Assembly: GCA_028583415.1 (NCBI GenBank)
Contig: CM053270.1
Location: forward strand, 65,027,517-65,091,516
Source: Protea cynaroides
Lineage: Eukaryota; Streptophyta; Magnoliopsida; Proteales; Proteaceae
DNA: 64,000 bases
Direction: 5' to 3'
The notes under the pieces were generated by a model. It was not told the DNA's origin and ran no database searches. It saw only the letters and a list, made by a program, of their open reading frames with translations. The translations under genes were made by a program, and so were the position numbers. This document shows positions 60,130-64,000 of this stretch, one piece after another (within the stretch, counting starts at the first letter, position 1; every line of letters begins with the position of its first letter).

Positions 60130-61250
60130 TTACTGAACTTTTATTTAATTTCTTCTTTTGATAATTGGACCCACCACTTTGCATTTACATTTCTAATTTT
60201 TACAAGGGTGGTTTATGTCTTTTTGTCTTACCATGATGAAAAATATCAAATGAAAAAGAAAAAATTACATACACTATCTTGGATTATAGATTAATTTCAC
60301 CTATCACCTAATAGTTTATGATAATTACATCCGCTTCCATTTATCTGATAGTGAAAAACCAAAAAATTACTAACAAAGTGGGGTGCAATAAACATCGATG
60401 TTGGGGGGTGGACTGGGTGGCTGCCTTTAAAGTAAAGTTTAGAGGAGATGCGTGAAATTTTCCATATTTACTGTTGTTCGACTTATTTATATTAATTACA
60501 TGCTTCTTTTTTTCTTTTTTCTTTTTTTGTAGAATATTAATTACATACTTCATTACATTGAAATAAATTCATTACATTGAAATAAGGTACTTGGATGTTA
60601 AAAATGGTATTAAACCATAAGCATACTCAGAATATCCATAAGGTTGAGTATGATAATTACTAAGAATTGTGGGAGTTTTATGAAAATGCATATTGTCCGT
60701 TAAGAGTATCTTTTGAAAAGATAAACGGATCAAATAGAATAATTAAATCTCTACTTTGAACTATAATCTAGGTCTAGAAGATAAGTCTAGATTCATGCAT
60801 ATCACTTTAATTTAAAAAGGCAAGGATATAAACGGATCAGATTCGGCACGGATAAACCATTATCCGAATTCGAATCTGACTTCTAACAATCCTATCCAAA
60901 TCCACTCCTGCATTCGGCAGATTTCAAAAAATTGAATCCGAATTCAAAATCGACCAGCTAAAATCCGATTTGAATCCAAAAGCACATAACAATAATAATT
61001 GGTCGCTTGAAGGTGTACCAGATCGCTAATTGACAATAAGCTTAATTGGGTTTTACGGTGACCCATTTGGAATCTTTCATAAGTTGCAATCCACCCACTT
61101 GATCCTGGTAAAATGATGATGAAGTCACTGTTTGAGGCATTATACCAAAGAATTAGGAGAAGAAAACTAATAGATCTTTGCAAGTGAAGTAATAAAAATA
61201 TAAAAAATAAAAAACAGATTGAGAATTCAAGAATATAAAATAAAATTGTA
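60130..61250. other. AT-rich spacer, nothing recognised
   Basis: Contains a direct TTCATTACATTGAAATAA doublet near 60550-60585 and simple T-rich tracts. No coding signal. Confidence 0.4.
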
Positions 61251-61535
61251 ATTGAAATCCCTTCACAATTTGTTACGGTTTCTGATATAAAATAAAAAAT
61301 AAAAAAAATCCCTAATCCCCAAATTTCCGAAATAAATAAATAGAGTGAGAGATAAATAGAGAGAGAGGATGAAGGATTATAGAAAAATTGAAACCCCCTA
61401 ACAATTTGTTACAATTTCTAATATAAAAAATAAAAATAAAATAAAAAAACTTGATCTACAAACTTTCTGAAAGAGATAAACAGAGTGAGAGATAGATGGA
61501 AGACAAGAGAAAGGATGAAGGGTTATAGGAAAAAC
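61251..61535. repeat. ~135-bp imperfect tandem duplication
   Basis: Two neighbouring blocks share CAATTTGTTAC, ATATAAAATAAAAA-type runs, AGAGTGAGAGATA and GGATGAAGG(A/G)TTATAG in the same order. They start near 61251 and 61385. Confidence 0.7.
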
Positions 61536-62898
61536 TCCAATAAATTAAATAAAAAAAAAAGGGAAAAAAACAATTACCTCCCCTATACTATATCTAAAAG
61601 ACAATTGCCCTTAAAATTACTAGAAAAGACAAAGACCTCCCCTATAAACATTGTTAGAAGAGAAACTCACACCGTTAGTATTTTTCGTTAAATATTGACG
61701 GTAAGAGACCCATATTTTTTTAATGACCAAAGTAATCTTGTATCGTAGGAAATAGAGATTGAATCTAGGCAAAGAGCTGAAAATTGCAATAATCTTTCTG
61801 AAAAGCATTGTAAGATTGATAATTTCGGATGGAATTTCTATAAGTAAGTGCTTTTCTTTTGAAGGTCGTGATACTGGTCACCGACTTTGTTTTCAATTGG
61901 GGCAACTTTTGTGGCAACTTTTTGTTCCTTCAAAAAACGAAAGGTTTGGAAGCTTTGAGCTAGTTTACTCTGTTTGTTTGGCTAACAAAAGCATACGTTT
62001 TTGCTGTTGAGGAATCCTTTAAAAATCTTTCCCCGTTCTTTGTAAGCTGCTTTCTTTTGGTAACAAGCTTCGGTCTTTATCCATCTACCACCTCTCTTTA
62101 CTGTCAGATCTATAAAACTACCTGGGATTTAGGGTTTATTTCTTCCTTGCTTCCTCTATTTTATATGTTAATGATCTATTTCATAGTCTTGAAGAAATTG
62201 GATTCAATTTGTGATATTTTCTACTAAATCGGTAAGAAGAAAATTTAGGTTTTCTCTTCTTGAATACGAGATCTTGATTTGATTTGGTGCACAGAACAAA
62301 ATCTTTGGTTTGGTTTCGTACTTTTTTTTTGCTGAGGTTGTTGAGGAAAGCCAAGGGTTTTTTAGTATTCTCTCTAAGATCTGTGAAAGGTTTATTGGAG
62401 AAAAGAAATTTCGGTCTTATTGATTATTGTTCCGATTGATTTTTTTGTGGTTTCGAAGCTCAATAAATCTTCACCATTGAAAGCAAGGAAACAAAAGATT
62501 CATTGTCTGGAACTGGAAATGCCCCCATCTGATTTTGATCACCGGTGAACCCAACATTTGAAGCAATAGAGAAATTAATGCCAAAGATTGATATACGTTT
62601 TAATGAAAAATTTTCTCATATCCAAAACTTCCTTCCTCCTAACAAAAATGAGAGAGTGCATCTCCATCCAACATCGGTCAAGCCGGAATCCAGGTAAAAA
62701 ATTCCTGCTAGGAGCTTTGCTATATCTTGAGCATGGCATCTAGGTGAGATTTTTTAAAAAATGGCATATGATTGAAAATTTGAAATCTGTTTAAAGATAA
62801 AATTGTTTATAGAAAAATTCACTTTAACACTGTTAAAAATTGAAGGCGTTTGTCTTTCCTTGAAAATTTAAGGAAACAAAATCCTAGTTTGGAGTAAT

Positions 62899-62900
<2 letters not shown>
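61536..62900. other. Spacer with a possible 5' end of a gene leaving the window
   Basis: CTATAAAAC near 62110, followed by GGATTTAGGGTTTATTTCTTCC, looks like a plant core promoter and leader on the plus strand, with a GT-rich donor candidate near 62230. No coding exon can be identified before the end of the window, so this is only a possibility. Confidence 0.2.

Positions 62901-62935
<35 letters not shown>
62901..62935. repeat. (AG)n microsatellite
   Basis: A 35-bp uninterrupted AG run. Similar tracts are at 7728-7756 and 14221-14248. Confidence 0.9.
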
Positions 62936-62937
<2 letters not shown>

Positions 62938-64000
62938 CCTTCTAATGCAAATAGGAGGCAAACAAATCAGGTCCACGAGAGGAGCAAGATTATTGTATTT
63001 TTAGAGGAGTCAGAGCTTCTGGCTCAGCCGACAATTTGCCTAACATTCCCTGTATGCCCCTGGCTAATTGTAATACCCCAGCTCCTGGGATATTGGCTAG
63101 GATATAAGATCAATGCGGAGGGTATTTTGATAATTTATCAATCCTAGATCAAACGATGGTTTTGGCAACGATACAGTGTTTTATAATTTTTTGTAGACTA
63201 TGTGGTTATTGTATGAATGGTTTAAGTGAGGGTAGTACAATCTATGTGGATACACATTTGTGTATTATACCTTAAATATATTTTATGTATTATTTTACTT
63301 GATTAATTCATGAAATGAATTATTTATTTATTCATGTTGTTGAGTTAATGTGTGAACCCACAAGGGGAGAGAGAAGGTAACTGTGGTATAATATTAAATC
63401 ATTGTATTAATTATATATATTATGTTGAATCGTAATATAATATTATTTGATATGATGAAATATATCTGGGAAAAAAAAAACTATTCGTTGTTGGTGGGCC
63501 AAGTGGGCAACTGAATGAGAAAGTGAGTGGGTTGATTTTACGTGTATATTTATAATAAAAAGAAGAAAAAAAATTCATCTAATCCCCAAAATCTATGTCA
63601 AATTCAATCTAACCCTCAAATATTTCAAAAGTCTCATCTATCACCCAAAAGTTTTCCTAGTGTCTTATCTAGCACCAAAAAATTTTCCACAGTTAATCAA
63701 AGATACCCCACCTATTAGTAGAGCCCCGTTAATTGCAAATATTAGGACAATAATTCCCTTATTCTAAAAGTAAAAGACCATAATGCCCCTCAAAGTAAAA
63801 AAGAAAATCTCTCTTTTGATACCTTTCTTCTCCGACGAGTTACAATTGAAATGTCTCAAACTGGAATTCAGAGAGATCTAAATTGGAATGTCTGAAACTG
63901 GAATTCAAAGAGATTTCAGAGAAACACAAGACATGAACTGGAATTGAAGCGGATGAGATTAGAAGCTTGGAATGATCAGAGAGAAATCATTTGGAAGGGT
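62936..64000. other. AT-rich right end, possible retroelement sequence
   Basis: TGTAATACCCCAGCTCC near 63069 resembles the start of many Ty3/Gypsy LTRs, but no matching end or partner LTR is in the window. A 38-bp imperfect duplication (GAAATGTCTCAAACTGGAATTC and GGAATGTCTGAAACTGGAATTC types) lies at about 63850-63925. No gene is seen. Confidence 0.3.

Noticed and set aside
57305..60136. Several 60-75 codon frames recurring in the array
   Set aside because: They recur at the unit spacing on both strands and follow the satellite units, with no domain or splice context.

Overview
The window is nuclear DNA of a flowering plant, very probably a eudicot. Genes are split by GT-AG introns and separated by AT-rich spacers full of MITEs, SINEs, microsatellites and one LTR retrotransposon. 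The proteins are plant-specific: a PPR protein, fibrillin 6, a phragmoplast kinesin and a long-chain alcohol oxidase. I cannot name the species. Arabidopsis locus names below are from memory.

Layout, left to right. 1-5 kb: a hAT-like element (485-1414), an intronless mitochondrial PPR gene on the minus strand (1582-3549) and a tRNA-Gln(CUG). 5-18.3 kb: a tandem duplication of a three-exon long-chain alcohol oxidase gene. The left copy (5858-9079) is a pseudogene with two stops and four single-base frameshifts. The right copy (14848-18072) is intact, with a 753-residue model. The spacer holds a 718-bp foldback repeat, a TIR element set into a 61-bp tandem repeat, a smaller foldback and an Au-type SINE. 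22.2-26.4 kb: a WD40-like gene resembling At4g14310. 28.5-33.5 kb: an ankyrin/GPCR-chaperone (ANKRD13-like) gene. 33.6-40.5 kb: gene-free spacer with a Mutator-like MITE. 40.5-42.8 kb: fibrillin 6. 44.2-48.2 kb: kinesin KIN-10A (PAKRP2-like). 49.4-56.9 kb: a CAF1 deadenylase gene cut in two by a 6.5-kb Copia-type element (49863-56405) with 5-bp target duplications. 57.3-60.1 kb: four copies of a ~625-bp unit entangled with Mutator-like MITEs. 60.1-64 kb: AT-rich sequence with no gene I can support.

The genes do not form a pathway. Gene content recalls two Arabidopsis neighbourhoods: At4g14310/At4g14330 (WD40-like and KIN-10A), and the At1g03560-At1g04780 region (PPR, FAO1, ankyrin). This suggests conserved ancestral gene order.

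The most interesting structures are the Copia insertion beside the codon of a catalytic aspartate of CAF1, the tandem array whose junctions fall at a CAAT microhomology inside a MITE, the minisatellites inside the retrotransposon, and the decaying/intact alcohol oxidase pair with different proximal promoters. I found no clearly new enzymatic system. The novelty here is in repeat architecture.
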